The notes below the pieces were generated by a model. It was not told where the DNA came from. It made no database searches and saw nothing but the letters and a program-made list of their open reading frames with translations. A program made the position numbers and the translations under genes. Positions 24,945-33,614 of a stretch of DNA of 64,000 bases are shown here, one piece after another (position 1 is the stretch's first letter; each line of letters begins with the position of its first letter). The DNA lies in contig JBFWNN010000004.1 in the NCBI GenBank assembly GCA_050251035.1, forward strand, positions 62,001-126,000, given 5' to 3'. This DNA is from Taklimakanibacter sp050251035 (GTDB lineage: Bacteria > Pseudomonadota > Alphaproteobacteria > Rhizobiales > Aestuariivirgaceae).

Positions 24945-26624
24945 ATGCGTGCCATCACTGTTGCGTTTTTTCTCGCCACTACCTCGCTGACACCCGCCAT
25001 CGCCGCCGAGATCACCGCCCAATCGCGTATCGATGCGGTGACGGTCTTCCCGCAAGGGGCGGAGGTCACCCGCATCGCCGAGGCGCGCATCGCCCAGGGT
25101 GAGCACACGCTGATCCTCGAAGGCCTGCCGGCCGAGCTCGCGCCCGAGACCTTGCGCGTCGAAGGCGCAGGCGGTGCCCGCATCGAGATCGGCTCGGTCG
25201 ATTCGCGCCTCGTCTTCACCGCGGGCGACGGCCGCGACGAGGACCGCAAGCGCATCGAGAAGGACATCGAGGCGCTGAACGACGAGCGCGCGATGCTCGA
25301 CCAGGCGATCGCCGATGCCGAATATCAGAAGAGCCTGATGCAGCAGCTGGCGAGCGCAACGCTCACCCAGCGGCCCAAGGAGGGCGAGACGCGCGTCATC
25401 GACGCGCAAGGCCTGAGCGGCGTGCTCGACCTCGTCGGCGCGAAACTCGCGAGCCTCGGCAAGACCGTGCTCGATGCGAGGCTGCGCCAGCGCGAGATCG
25501 ACCGGCTGAGTCAAGACCTCGCCCAGAAGCTCAGCAGTCTGGCGCCGCGCGAGGAGCAGCGTCTCAAGGTGAGCGTGCATCTGACCGCGGCGCAGGACAC
25601 CGAAGGCACTTTCCGTCTGCGCTACCGCATCCACAATGCCGGCTGGCAGCCGATCTATGACGCGCGCCTCGGCGAGATGGGCAAGGACGGCAAGGCCCCG
25701 ATCGAGCTGGTGCGGCGCGCCGATGTGGTGCAGTCGACGGCGGAAAGCTGGGACAATGTCGCGCTCACCCTGTCGACGGCGCGCCCGCTCGGCGCTACCG
25801 CTGCGCCCGACCTCCATCCCATGGCCATCCAAGGCTTCCATGAGGGCCGGCGCGAGAACTTCACCGCGCGCGGCACCGGCAACGCCGGCGGCGAGCTTCC
25901 GGCGGCGGTCGCGCAGGACCAGGCGCTGGCCGACGGGGACGAAACGCGCGACCGGCGGCTGGCCGAGCAGAAGCAGGCGACGGTCGAGGTCGCGGGGTTC
26001 CAGGCGCTCTATGGAATCACCGGCCGGGTGTCGGTCGACAATACCGGCACGGCCAAGAAGGTGCGCATCTCGACCGACCGGATCGCCGCCAAACTGTCGG
26101 CGCTGGCCGCGCCCAAGCTCGACCCCAATGCCTATCTGACCGCGGCCTTTACGCTTTCGGGCGACACGCCGCTGCTGCCGGGGCCGGTCATGCTCTATCG
26201 CGAGGGCGTGTTCATGGGCGAAGGCGCCCTGCCGATGCTGTCGCCGGGCGAGGAAGGCAGGCTCGGCTTCGGCGTCGACGACCTGGTCAAGGTCAAGCGC
26301 ATCGAGGTGAAGCGGCGCACGGCCGAGGAAGGGCTGATCTCGACCTCCAATGTCGACGAGCGCGCCTTCGACATCACCGTCAAGAACCTGCATCAGGCCG
26401 ATATCCCGGTCACCATTCTCGACCAGATGCCCTATTCGACCGAAGGCAAGATCACCGTCGACACGCTGTCCGGCATGACCCCGCCGACGGTCAGGGACTA
26501 CGAGCGGCGGCGTGGCGTCATGGCCTGGACCTTCACGCTGGCGCCCGAGGACGTCAAGGTCGTCAAGCACGGCTACAAGGTGAGCTGGCCGCGCGACCTC
26601 AAGCTCGGCCTCAATGCCGAGTGA
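24945..26624 (+). CDS. MuiA-like DUF4139 protein (mucoidy inhibitor family)
   Basis: 559 residues from ATG 24945, chosen because it gives a clean signal peptide (ending AIA at about 23) and has GGAG upstream. The N-terminal part (about 28-100) begins ITAQSRIDAVTVFPQGAEVTR, a typical DUF4140 segment. A coiled coil follows (about 100-150), then the C-terminal DUF4139 beta-rich domain (about 200-555), which begins around RLRYRIHNAGWQPIYDARL. The family name comes from an effect on mucoidy; the biochemical activity is unknown. It is probably periplasmic. Confidence 0.85.
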   Translation: MRAITVAFFLATTSLTPAIAAEITAQSRIDAVTVFPQGAEVTRIAEARIAQGEHTLILEGLPAELAPETLRVEGAGGARIEIGSVDSRLVFTAGDGRDEDRKRIEKDIEALNDERAMLDQAIADAEYQKSLMQQLASATLTQRPKEGETRVIDAQGLSGVLDLVGAKLASLGKTVLDARLRQREIDRLSQDLAQKLSSLAPREEQRLKVSVHLTAAQDTEGTFRLRYRIHNAGWQPIYDARLGEMGKDGKAPIELVRRADVVQSTAESWDNVALTLSTARPLGATAAPDLHPMAIQGFHEGRRENFTARGTGNAGGELPAAVAQDQALADGDETRDRRLAEQKQATVEVAGFQALYGITGRVSVDNTGTAKKVRISTDRIAAKLSALAAPKLDPNAYLTAAFTLSGDTPLLPGPVMLYREGVFMGEGALPMLSPGEEGRLGFGVDDLVKVKRIEVKRRTAEEGLISTSNVDERAFDITVKNLHQADIPVTILDQMPYSTEGKITVDTLSGMTPPTVRDYERRRGVMAWTFTLAPEDVKVVKHGYKVSWPRDLKLGLNAE

Positions 26625-26653
26625 GCTCGTCGCGATACCCCGGTGGGTCAGGC

Positions 26654-26899
26654 CTACCGGGGGTCCTTCGCGCTGGCGCCCAGCACCTTCTTTTCGAGGA
26701 ACTCGAGACGGGCGGACAGATCGTCGGTCTCGCTCTGGAAATAAGCGACGATCAGGACAGCCAGGATGAGGCTCGAATTGAACACGCCGATCGTGGCCGA
26801 GAGCCACGGGCCCAGATAGGCCAATATGCCGGCGAGCACGATGACGATCACGACGATCTTCAGCGCGCGGGCCGGGCTTGATCTCTGTTTCTTAGCCAT
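26654..26899 (-). CDS. Small single-pass or two-pass membrane protein
   Basis: 81 residues: a basic N-terminus (MAKKQRSSPARALK), a hydrophobic segment at about 14-32, a second at about 36-54, then a charged, likely coiled tail (DDLSARLEFLEKKVLG). I do not recognise the family. It is convergent with the MuiA-like gene. The SD is weak (GGGAT about 12 nt before the ATG). Membrane character and clean minus-strand codon use favour it over the overlapping plus-strand frame, whose composition is that of a shadow. Confidence 0.55.
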   Translation of the reverse strand: MAKKQRSSPARALKIVVIVIVLAGILAYLGPWLSATIGVFNSSLILAVLIVAYFQSETDDLSARLEFLEKKVLGASAKDPR

Positions 26900-27121
26900 G
26901 CGTCATTTTAATCCCAGCCTTGGGTTCCCTCAAGTCATTCATGCGCCACGCCCGCCATAGTCGTTAATACGCGATTCGTCCTGCTCCCAGCGCGTATCCC
27001 GGCGAAGTGGGCTCACTTCGCCGAAAGGATTCGCGCCAAGTCAATATCGGAGCTTGGCGGGATGTGCTCCGGCGCCCAATACGCGTTGCCTTTCTCCTAT
27101 TCCGGTGTAAAAGCCTGCAAC

Positions 27122-27150
27122 GGCCCCGGCGCGCAAGCGTAGCGGGGCCG
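27122..27150 (+). other. Hairpin in the purA leader
   Basis: GGCCCCG and CGGGGCC (27122-27128 and 27143-27149) form a 7-bp GC stem about 26 nt before the purA ATG, in a 276-nt gene-free stretch. Without a following T tract it is more likely a leader structure than a terminator. Confidence 0.35.
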
Positions 27151-27175
27151 GTTTCATGTCGGGAGATCGGATCGA

Positions 27176-28468
27176 ATGGCGAATGTCGCGGTCGTGGGCG
27201 CCCAATGGGGCGATGAGGGCAAGGGCAAGATCGTCGACTGGCTGTCGGAACGCGCCGACATCGTGGTCCGCTTCCAGGGCGGGCACAATGCCGGCCACAC
27301 GCTGGTCATCGACGGGGTCACCTACAAGCTCTCGCTGCTGCCCTCCGGCATCGTGCGCCGCGGCAAGCTCTCGGTCATCGGCAATGGCGTCGTCATCGAT
27401 CCCTGGGCGCTGTGCGCCGAGATCGACAAGCTCGAGGGGCAGGGGGTCGAGGTCACCCGCGACAATCTGCGCATCGCCGGCAACGCCACGCTCATTTTGC
27501 CTTTGCATCGCGAGCTCGACCAGATGCGCGAATCAGCGGCGGGCGACGGCAAGATCGGCACGACCGGGCGCGGCATCGGCCCGGCCTATGAGGACAAGGT
27601 CGGGCGCCGCTCCATAAGGGTGCACGACCTCGCCAATCTGGCGACGCTCGATCCCAAGATCGACCGGCTGCTCGCCCATCACAATGCGCTGAGGCGGGGC
27701 CTCGGCCAGCCGGAAGTGGAGGCCGCCGAACTCAAGCGCCAGCTCGCCGAGGTGGCGCCCAAGCTCCTCGCCTATTCCGACGCGGTCTGGCATCTGCTCG
27801 ACGAGGCGCGGCGCGACGGCAAGCGCATCCTGTTCGAAGGCGCGCAAGGCATCCTGCTCGACATCGATCACGGCACCTATCCCTATGTGACTTCGTCCAA
27901 CACGGTGGCGGGCCAGGCCTCGGCCGGCTCCGGCATGGGGCCGTCGTCCATCGGCTATGTGCTCGGCATCGCCAAGGCCTATACGACCCGGGTCGGCTCG
28001 GGCCCGTTCCCGACCGAGCAGCGGAACGAGATCGGCGAGCGCCTCGGCCAGCGCGGCCGCGAGTTCGGCACGGTGACCGGGCGCAAGCGGCGCTGCGGCT
28101 GGTTCGACGCGGTGCTGGTCAACCAGACCATCAAGGTCTCCGGCATCCACGGCATCGCGCTCACCAAGCTCGACGTGCTCGACGGCTTCGATGAGATCAA
28201 GGTCTGCGTCGGCTATGAGCTCGACGGCAAGCGCATCGACCGGCTGCCCGCCGCCGAGGAGGCGCAGAAGAATGTCGAGCCCGTCTATGAGACGCTGGAA
28301 GGCTGGCAGGAGACGACGGCGGGCGCGCGCTCCTGGGCCGATCTCCCGGCGCAGGCGATCAAATATGTGAAATATCTCGAGGAGCTGATCGGCTGCCCGG
28401 TGGCGCTGCTGTCGACCTCGCCCGAGCGCGACGACACGATCCTGATGAAGGATCCGTTCGAGGACTGA
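27176..28468 (+). CDS. purA: Adenylosuccinate synthetase
   Basis: 430 residues. N-terminal VVGAQWGDEGKGK is the GTP/IMP binding signature; QGGHNAGHT follows, and later FEGAQGILLDIDHGTYPYVTSS and TVTGRKRRCGWFD confirm the family. It joins aspartate to IMP, using GTP, in the AMP branch of purine synthesis. Placement between serA and rpoH is the usual Rhizobiales order. The SD GGGAGATCGG lies upstream. Confidence 0.97.
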   Translation: MANVAVVGAQWGDEGKGKIVDWLSERADIVVRFQGGHNAGHTLVIDGVTYKLSLLPSGIVRRGKLSVIGNGVVIDPWALCAEIDKLEGQGVEVTRDNLRIAGNATLILPLHRELDQMRESAAGDGKIGTTGRGIGPAYEDKVGRRSIRVHDLANLATLDPKIDRLLAHHNALRRGLGQPEVEAAELKRQLAEVAPKLLAYSDAVWHLLDEARRDGKRILFEGAQGILLDIDHGTYPYVTSSNTVAGQASAGSGMGPSSIGYVLGIAKAYTTRVGSGPFPTEQRNEIGERLGQRGREFGTVTGRKRRCGWFDAVLVNQTIKVSGIHGIALTKLDVLDGFDEIKVCVGYELDGKRIDRLPAAEEAQKNVEPVYETLEGWQETTAGARSWADLPAQAIKYVKYLEELIGCPVALLSTSPERDDTILMKDPFED

Positions 28469-28510
28469 GCATGCCGCGGCGCAGACTCGTCGCCGAGCGC
28501 TCCTCACCCT

Positions 28511-28516
28511 ATATAA
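28511..28516 (+). promoter_or_regulatory. -10 like box before the 38-residue membrane protein
   Basis: TATAAT, a perfect sigma-70 -10 hexamer, occurs 34 nt before the small ORF at 28545 in an otherwise GC-rich area. No good -35 is visible 17 nt upstream. A CCAGG-GGAAA-CCTGG hairpin follows it. Confidence 0.4.
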
Positions 28517-28544
28517 TGGTCCAGGGGAAACCTGGAGCTTGCTT

Positions 28545-28661
28545 ATGCATCCCATGCTTCTGTTCAATCCGTCCCTGACGCTCAAGATCGTGGTCGCCGT
28601 CATCACCATCGTGGCGCTGGTGCTGTTCATCAGGTCCTATTGGAAAAGCGGAGAGCTATAG
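28545..28661 (+). CDS. 38-residue single-pass membrane protein
   Basis: Starts MHPMLLFNPSLTLK, continues with a hydrophobic helix of about 18 residues rich in V, I, A and L (about 15-29), and ends RSYWKSGEL before a TAG. GGAG is 7 nt before the ATG and a TATAAT box lies upstream, so it has its own expression signals. The basic/aromatic C-terminal end suggests an N-out or tail-in orientation. The family is unknown. It would normally be missed because of its size. Confidence 0.6.
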   Translation: MHPMLLFNPSLTLKIVVAVITIVALVLFIRSYWKSGEL

Positions 28662-28716
28662 TCGGTTGAGATATTCTCGCTCGGGACTGAGCGCGGATCG
28701 GAAGGGAGACGCAGCA

Positions 28717-29043
28717 TTGCTCAAATCCGGCCTGTATGCGCTTGCCGCTCTTCTGGTTCTCATGGCGATGCCGGCTACGGCCGCCGACACGGTGCGCATC
28801 TACAAGCTCGACGGCAGCAGGCAGTGCGAGGAGGGGACCGGCCGGAGCCTCGAACGTGATGTCCGGCCACTGCGCCGGCTCGGCATCCCTATCCGGGCGA
28901 TGAAGAAGCTCCACCATCCGACCATGGTCAACATCATGATGTGCGGCGCCCAGTCGACGCGCGCCAACACCTATGTCATCGGGCGGCGCGACTGGCGCCG
29001 TCACCGCGCACGGCTCACCGGCTTCGCCGCCTGGCCGAGGTGA
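28717..29043 (+). CDS. Secreted small hypothetical protein
   Basis: 108 residues if started at TTG 28717, preceded by AAGGGAG at a good distance; an upstream TTG at 28666 in frame has no SD. A signal peptide (about 1-22, ending TAA) leads into a basic mature domain. That domain contains YKLDGSRQCEEGTG, PIRAMKKLHHPTMVN and two cysteines (one before EEGTG, one in MMCGAQ) that could pair. I do not recognise the family; it is probably periplasmic. It sits between the 38-residue protein and the second ftsH gene. Confidence 0.6.
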   Translation: MLKSGLYALAALLVLMAMPATAADTVRIYKLDGSRQCEEGTGRSLERDVRPLRRLGIPIRAMKKLHHPTMVNIMMCGAQSTRANTYVIGRRDWRRHRARLTGFAAWPR

Positions 29044-29098
29044 CATGCCCGCCCCGTCTTGTTATCCTTCTTAAGAATAGTTTCAGGAGGCGGGCGGG

Positions 29099-30919
29099 AT
29101 GGACAAGAAGCAGCAATTCAACTTGTGGTACGTGGCGCTCGCTTTGGCCGCCATCTTCCTCATCCAGGGCTGGTGGCAGACCTATCGCACCGTCGAGCCC
29201 TTGGAGTATTCGCAGTTCCTCGACCTGCTCAAGAAAGGCGAGATCACCGAGGTCCAGGTCAGCCAGAACACCATCGAAGGCAAGTTCAAGACGCCGCAGA
29301 ACGGCAAGAGCTACTTCACCACCACCAGGGTCGATCCGGCGATCGCCAAGGACCTCGAGCAGTATAATGTGAAATTCTCCGGCCAGGTGAGCAACGGCTT
29401 CCTCTCGACGCTCCTCTCCTGGATCGTGCCGGTGCTGTTCTTCTTCGCGCTCTACATGTTCTTCTTCCGCCGCATCATCGACAAGCAGGGGCTTGGCGGC
29501 ATGATGAATGTCGGCAAGTCCAAGGCCAAGGTCTATGTCGAGAAGGATACCGGCGTCACCTTCGCGGACGTGGCGGGCGTCGATGAGGCGGAAGCCGAGC
29601 TCGTCGAGATCGTCGGCTTTCTCAAGGATAAGGAGAAATATGAGAGGCTCGGCGCCACCATCCCGCGCGGCATATTGCTGGTGGGCCCGCCCGGCACCGG
29701 CAAGACGCTGATCGCGCGCGCCGTCGCGGGCGAGGCCAAGGTGCCGTTCTTCTCCATCTCGGGCTCGGAATTCGTCGAGATGTTCGTGGGCGTGGGCGCC
29801 GCCCGGGTGCGCGACCTGTTCGAGCAGGCGAGGAAGACCGCACCCTGCATCATCTTCATCGACGAGCTCGACGCGCTCGGCAAGGCGCGCTCAGGCCCGA
29901 GCTTCGGCGGCAATGACGAGAAGGAGCAGACGCTCAACCAGCTCCTGACCGAGCTCGACGGCTTCGATCCACGCGAAGGCATCGTGCTGCTGGCCGCCAC
30001 CAACCGGCCGGAGATCCTCGATCCCGCCTTGCTGCGGGCCGGGCGCTTCGACCGGCAAGTGGTGGTCGACCGGCCCGACAAATCGGGGCGTGTCGAGATT
30101 CTCAAAGTGCATATGAAGAAGATCAAGGCCGACAAGGATGTCGACCTCGAGCAGCTGGCGCAGTTGACCGCGGGCTTCGCCGGCGCCGATCTCGCCAATC
30201 TCATCAACGAGGCGGCGATCTTCGCCACCAGGCGCGGCGCCAAGAGCGTCACCATGAAGGATTTCGTCGAGGCCTTCGAGCGCATCGTCGCCGGCACCGA
30301 AAAGAAGAGCCGCGTTCTCAACCCCGAGGACAAGAGGCGCGTCGCCTATCACGAGATGGGCCATGCGCTGGCCGCCGCCTCGCTCGAGGGCGCCGACCCG
30401 GTGCAGAAGATCTCGATCATCCCGCGCTCGATCGGGGCGCTCGGCTATACGATGCAGCGCCCGACCGAGGACAAGTTCCTCATCACCACCGAAGAGCTCA
30501 AGAACCGCATGGTGGTGCTGATGGCGGGGCGTGCCGCCGAGGAGCTGATCTTCAAGGAGATCTCGACCGGGGCCGCCGACGACATCACGCGCGCCACCGA
30601 CATCGCGCGCCAGATCGCCACCCGCTTCGGCATGGTGAAGGAGCTGGGCCAGGCGGTGTTCGAGCGGCAGAGCTCGAGCTATCTGGGCGACAATGTCGTC
30701 GGCATGCGGCAGAAGGATTATTCGGACGAGACGGCGGAGAAGATCGACCTCGCCGTCAAGCACCTGATCGACGAGGCCTATGCAAGGGCCAAGAAGATTC
30801 TAACGAGCCGGCACGAGGATTTGGAGGCGGGGACGAAGATACTGCTCGAAAAGGAGTCGATCACGCCCAAGGACTTCCCGCCGCTCCTGCCGGCGAGGGA
30901 ACGGGCGGCGGCGGAGTAA
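29099..30919 (+). CDS. ATP-dependent zinc metalloprotease FtsH, copy 2
   Basis: 606 residues with the full FtsH layout: helix at about 10-25, periplasmic domain, helix at about 102-124, Walker A GPPGTGKT (196-203), Walker B IIFIDELDAL, zinc motif HEMGH (418-422). The substituted residue in HEMGH (Met for Ala) still keeps both histidines and the glutamate, so activity is expected. The RSIGALGYTMQRPTEDKF segment resembles the group of FtsH-like proteases that differ from the tilS-linked copy in the linker and C-terminus. AGGAGGCGG before the ATG is a strong SD. The two paralogues may form homo- or hetero-hexamers. Confidence 0.95.
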   Translation: MDKKQQFNLWYVALALAAIFLIQGWWQTYRTVEPLEYSQFLDLLKKGEITEVQVSQNTIEGKFKTPQNGKSYFTTTRVDPAIAKDLEQYNVKFSGQVSNGFLSTLLSWIVPVLFFFALYMFFFRRIIDKQGLGGMMNVGKSKAKVYVEKDTGVTFADVAGVDEAEAELVEIVGFLKDKEKYERLGATIPRGILLVGPPGTGKTLIARAVAGEAKVPFFSISGSEFVEMFVGVGAARVRDLFEQARKTAPCIIFIDELDALGKARSGPSFGGNDEKEQTLNQLLTELDGFDPREGIVLLAATNRPEILDPALLRAGRFDRQVVVDRPDKSGRVEILKVHMKKIKADKDVDLEQLAQLTAGFAGADLANLINEAAIFATRRGAKSVTMKDFVEAFERIVAGTEKKSRVLNPEDKRRVAYHEMGHALAAASLEGADPVQKISIIPRSIGALGYTMQRPTEDKFLITTEELKNRMVVLMAGRAAEELIFKEISTGAADDITRATDIARQIATRFGMVKELGQAVFERQSSSYLGDNVVGMRQKDYSDETAEKIDLAVKHLIDEAYARAKKILTSRHEDLEAGTKILLEKESITPKDFPPLLPARERAAAE

Positions 30920-30922
30920 GCC

Positions 30923-31711
30923 TCAAAAGTCGCGGGCCTCGACGAAGAAGCCGTAGAGCGAGGTCAGCACCGTGATGCTGAAGATGGTGAAGATCCAGTT
31001 CACCAAGAGCTGAAGCGCGAAGCCCAGGGTGAGGCCGAACATCGGATGGATGCCATTGGCGATGTAGGCGAACAGGCCGAGCACCAGCCCGGCGCCCAGT
31101 GCGATGACGATCTCGAAGAGGAAGATCAGGAAGACCGGCAGGTTGTTGCCGGCGGACACCTTCCAGGCGTCGCGCAGCAGGAAGTCGCGGCGGTCCAAGG
31201 CGAGGGCCGGCAGCTTGATGCCGAGACGCAGCGCCAGCACGCCGATGACCGGAATGATGACGAGGATCATCAGGATCATGAAGGCTTCGAGCGCGCCGAT
31301 GAGCCCGCCGATGAGGCCGAGCGGCAGGCCGATGACGATGCCCGCCGCCACCAGGACGAGCGAGATCAGGAGGAGATTGCCGAAATAGCGCCAGGTCTTG
31401 TCGTCGAGCCGGAAGATGCCGCTGCCCTGCGGCATCTCGTCGAGCAGGATGTAGCGGTGCCAGTTCACCGCGATCGAGGCGAAGGCCAGCATGGTGATGG
31501 CGGCGATGGCGAGGTTGATCAAGAGGGCGAAGGCCGGATTGGCTTCCGGATTGCCGCCCGTCGCAGTGCCGAGCAAAGCGGAGAGGGCGACGACGACCGG
31601 CACGAAGACCGCATACCAGGGCCAGCTGATGCGGAAGGCATAGGCGATGTTGTTGCGCACGCTGCTGACGGCATGCCGGAGGCAGGCGCCGGCGGGAAGC
31701 TGACGGGGCAT
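30923..31711 (-). CDS. Multi-pass membrane protein of unknown function
   Basis: 262 residues with about six hydrophobic segments (about 33-52, 65-85, 113-135, 139-158, 190-218 and 230-250). It is convergent with the second ftsH gene (3-nt gap). AAGGAG lies 11 nt before the ATG. I see no transporter signature or catalytic motif. The paired G/L/I-rich helices (LPLGLIGGLIGALEAFMILM) and the IRxxW-like loop resemble unannotated membrane proteins of Rhizobiales. Function unknown. Confidence 0.7.
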   Translation of the reverse strand: MPRQLPAGACLRHAVSSVRNNIAYAFRISWPWYAVFVPVVVALSALLGTATGGNPEANPAFALLINLAIAAITMLAFASIAVNWHRYILLDEMPQGSGIFRLDDKTWRYFGNLLLISLVLVAAGIVIGLPLGLIGGLIGALEAFMILMILVIIPVIGVLALRLGIKLPALALDRRDFLLRDAWKVSAGNNLPVFLIFLFEIVIALGAGLVLGLFAYIANGIHPMFGLTLGFALQLLVNWIFTIFSITVLTSLYGFFVEARDF

Positions 31712-31802
31712 ATGACTTGTTTCTCCTTGCCGCCCGCCTTAAGAAAGCCCGAAGCGTCCGTCAAGCCGTGACCGTGACGGTCCACCCCTACGGCATTTCT
31801 CC

Positions 31803-32420
31803 ATGAGCATGAGTTCCTCCCGCCTTCGTCTCGCCCGGCTTGTTGCGCTGGTGCTGTTCGCGATGGCGCCTGTCCTGGCGGCCGGAGCGCCGGCCGAGGC
31901 GTCGAGCGACTATGCCTATTATGCCCGCGCGCTCCTCGCCAAGCTGCCGGAGAATGCCGGCGCCAGGCCCGACCTCGAGACCTATCTCGACAGGCTCGTC
32001 TCCTCCTACCGGCAGTCCAAGGGCCGCAAGGGCCTCCGCGCTTCGGACCTGATGCGCGAAGCGGCGCGGGCGCAGGCCGCCGACATGATGTTCGCGGGGA
32101 AATCGAACCATAAATCGCGCGCCGGCCACAGCTTCGACCAGCGTTTCGGCGCCTATGTGGAGGATGTCGACCTCTACCGGGCGCGCGGCGAGAATGCCGC
32201 GAGCGACCGCAAGAGGGGATCGGCGGACGAGAGCAAGGCGCGGGGGCTGTTCTCTCTGTGGCTCGCCAGCGGCGGTCACCGGCGCAACCTGATGAAGCGC
32301 GACTACGAGTTCGTGTCGACCGGCGTCATCCAGCGCGGCGAAGAATTATGGGCGGTGCAGATCTTCTGGTCGAAGCCCATACCGCCCAACAGCAATCCGC
32401 TGATCTTCGGGATCCAATAG
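31803..32420 (+). CDS. Secreted CAP-domain (SCP/PR-1 superfamily) protein
   Basis: 205 residues with a signal peptide (about 1-33). The mature part carries the CAP features: RASDLMREAARAQAADMM in the helical core, a GENAAS motif, and FSLWLASGGHRRNLMKRDYEFVSTGV, in which the histidine and glutamate/tyrosine equivalents of the CAP cavity reside. No cysteine-rich tail is present, as in other bacterial CAP proteins. Bacterial members are of largely unknown function; some bind lipids or peptidoglycan. It has its own promoter region of about 90 nt against the divergent membrane-protein gene. Confidence 0.85.
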   Translation: MSMSSSRLRLARLVALVLFAMAPVLAAGAPAEASSDYAYYARALLAKLPENAGARPDLETYLDRLVSSYRQSKGRKGLRASDLMREAARAQAADMMFAGKSNHKSRAGHSFDQRFGAYVEDVDLYRARGENAASDRKRGSADESKARGLFSLWLASGGHRRNLMKRDYEFVSTGVIQRGEELWAVQIFWSKPIPPNSNPLIFGIQ

Positions 32421-32461
32421 CCGTCATCCCGGCGAAAGCCGGGTGACGGTTTGTTGGTGGA

Positions 32462-33376
32462 TCAGACCCTGGCCTCGGCGGCGGCGATCGCCGGCTTGGG
32501 CGCGAGCGCCTTCTGGGCGGCGTTCTTCACCGCCTTCTGCACCTTCTCGAAGGCGCGGACTTCGATCTGGCGGATGCGCTCGCGCGACACGCCGAATTCC
32601 TGGCTCAGGTCCTCGAGGGTGGCGGGCTCCTCCTGCATGCGGCGCGCCTCGAAGACGCGGCGCTCGCGGTCGGTGAGCTTCTCCATGGCCTCGGTCAGGA
32701 GGTCGAGACGCAGGCGCTTCTCCTCGCTTTCGACGAGCATGTCTTCCTGCGTGTCGGTGTCGTCGACCAGCCAGTCCTGCCATTCGCCTTCGCTCTCGGC
32801 GCGCACCGGGGCGTTGAGCGACGCATCGCCCGAAAGCCTGCGGTTCATCGACACGACGTCCTCTTCCGGCACGCCGAGACGGCGGGCGATCTCCTTGACC
32901 TGGTCGGGGCGCAGATCGCCTTCCTCCAGGGCCTGGATCTGGCCCTTCACCTTGCGCAGGTTGAAGAACAGCTTCTTCTGGCTGGCGGTGGTGCCCATCT
33001 TGACCAGGCTCCACGAGCGCAGGATGAACTCCTGGATCGAGGCCTTGATCCACCACATGGCATAGGTCGCGAGCCGGAAGCCCTTGTCGGGCTCGAAGCG
33101 CTTGACCGCCTGCATGAGGCCGACATTGCCTTCCGAGACGACCTCGGAAATGGGCAGGCCATAGCCGCGATAGCCCATGGCGATCTTGGCCACGAGCCGC
33201 AGATGCGAAGTCACGAGCTTGTGCGCCGCCTCGCGGTCGCCATGCTCCTTCCAACGCTTCGCCAGCATGAATTCCTCGTCCGGCTGCAGCATCGGAAACT
33301 GCCGGATTTCCTGGAGATAGCGGCCGAGGCCGCCCTCGCTCGAAACGCTGGGAAGTGAAGCGACGGGTTTAGCCAT
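32462..33376 (-). CDS. rpoH: RNA polymerase sigma factor RpoH (sigma-32)
   Basis: 304 residues with the sigma-32 order: region 1.2, region 2 including core-binding SEVVSEGNVGLMQAVKRFEPDKGFRL (about 77-102) and WWIKASIQEF, the RpoH box QKKLFFNLR (133-141) that binds DnaK/FtsH-regulated targets, then regions 3 and 4 with LEDLSQEFGVSRERIRQIEVRAFEK. It directs heat-shock transcription. Strong AAAGGGGGGA SD before the ATG. FtsH, which degrades RpoH in E. coli, is encoded twice in this window. Confidence 0.96.
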   Translation of the reverse strand: MAKPVASLPSVSSEGGLGRYLQEIRQFPMLQPDEEFMLAKRWKEHGDREAAHKLVTSHLRLVAKIAMGYRGYGLPISEVVSEGNVGLMQAVKRFEPDKGFRLATYAMWWIKASIQEFILRSWSLVKMGTTASQKKLFFNLRKVKGQIQALEEGDLRPDQVKEIARRLGVPEEDVVSMNRRLSGDASLNAPVRAESEGEWQDWLVDDTDTQEDMLVESEEKRLRLDLLTEAMEKLTDRERRVFEARRMQEEPATLEDLSQEFGVSRERIRQIEVRAFEKVQKAVKNAAQKALAPKPAIAAAEARV

Positions 33377-33434
33377 GATATGTCCCCCCTTTCACGGGCC
33401 GGGTGGGAGGCCTGAGCCTCCGCCGGTGATGAGG

Positions 33435-33462
33435 ATATAAGGTTCAATGCGTGGAATTTAAG
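33435..33462 (-). promoter_or_regulatory. Candidate promoter of rpoH
   Basis: On the minus strand, CTTAAA (33462-33457) and CTTATAT (33441-33435) are separated by 15 nt, about 60 nt before the rpoH ATG. The pair looks like a heat-shock promoter variant, consistent with autoregulation, but the -35 is weak. An A/T-rich tract lies further upstream. Confidence 0.3.
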
Positions 33463-33614
33463 ACCGTTCCCGCAAAAAAAGAAACTAAATAAGTTGCAAT
33501 ATATTTCCGAATGTTTCGGCGCTGGACCTGACGCCTGGGCAAATATTTCGCTTGCCGCTTGCAGCACCCCGTACCCATTGAAGTATAAGGGATTCTCGAG
33601 AGAAGGCGGAGCCC

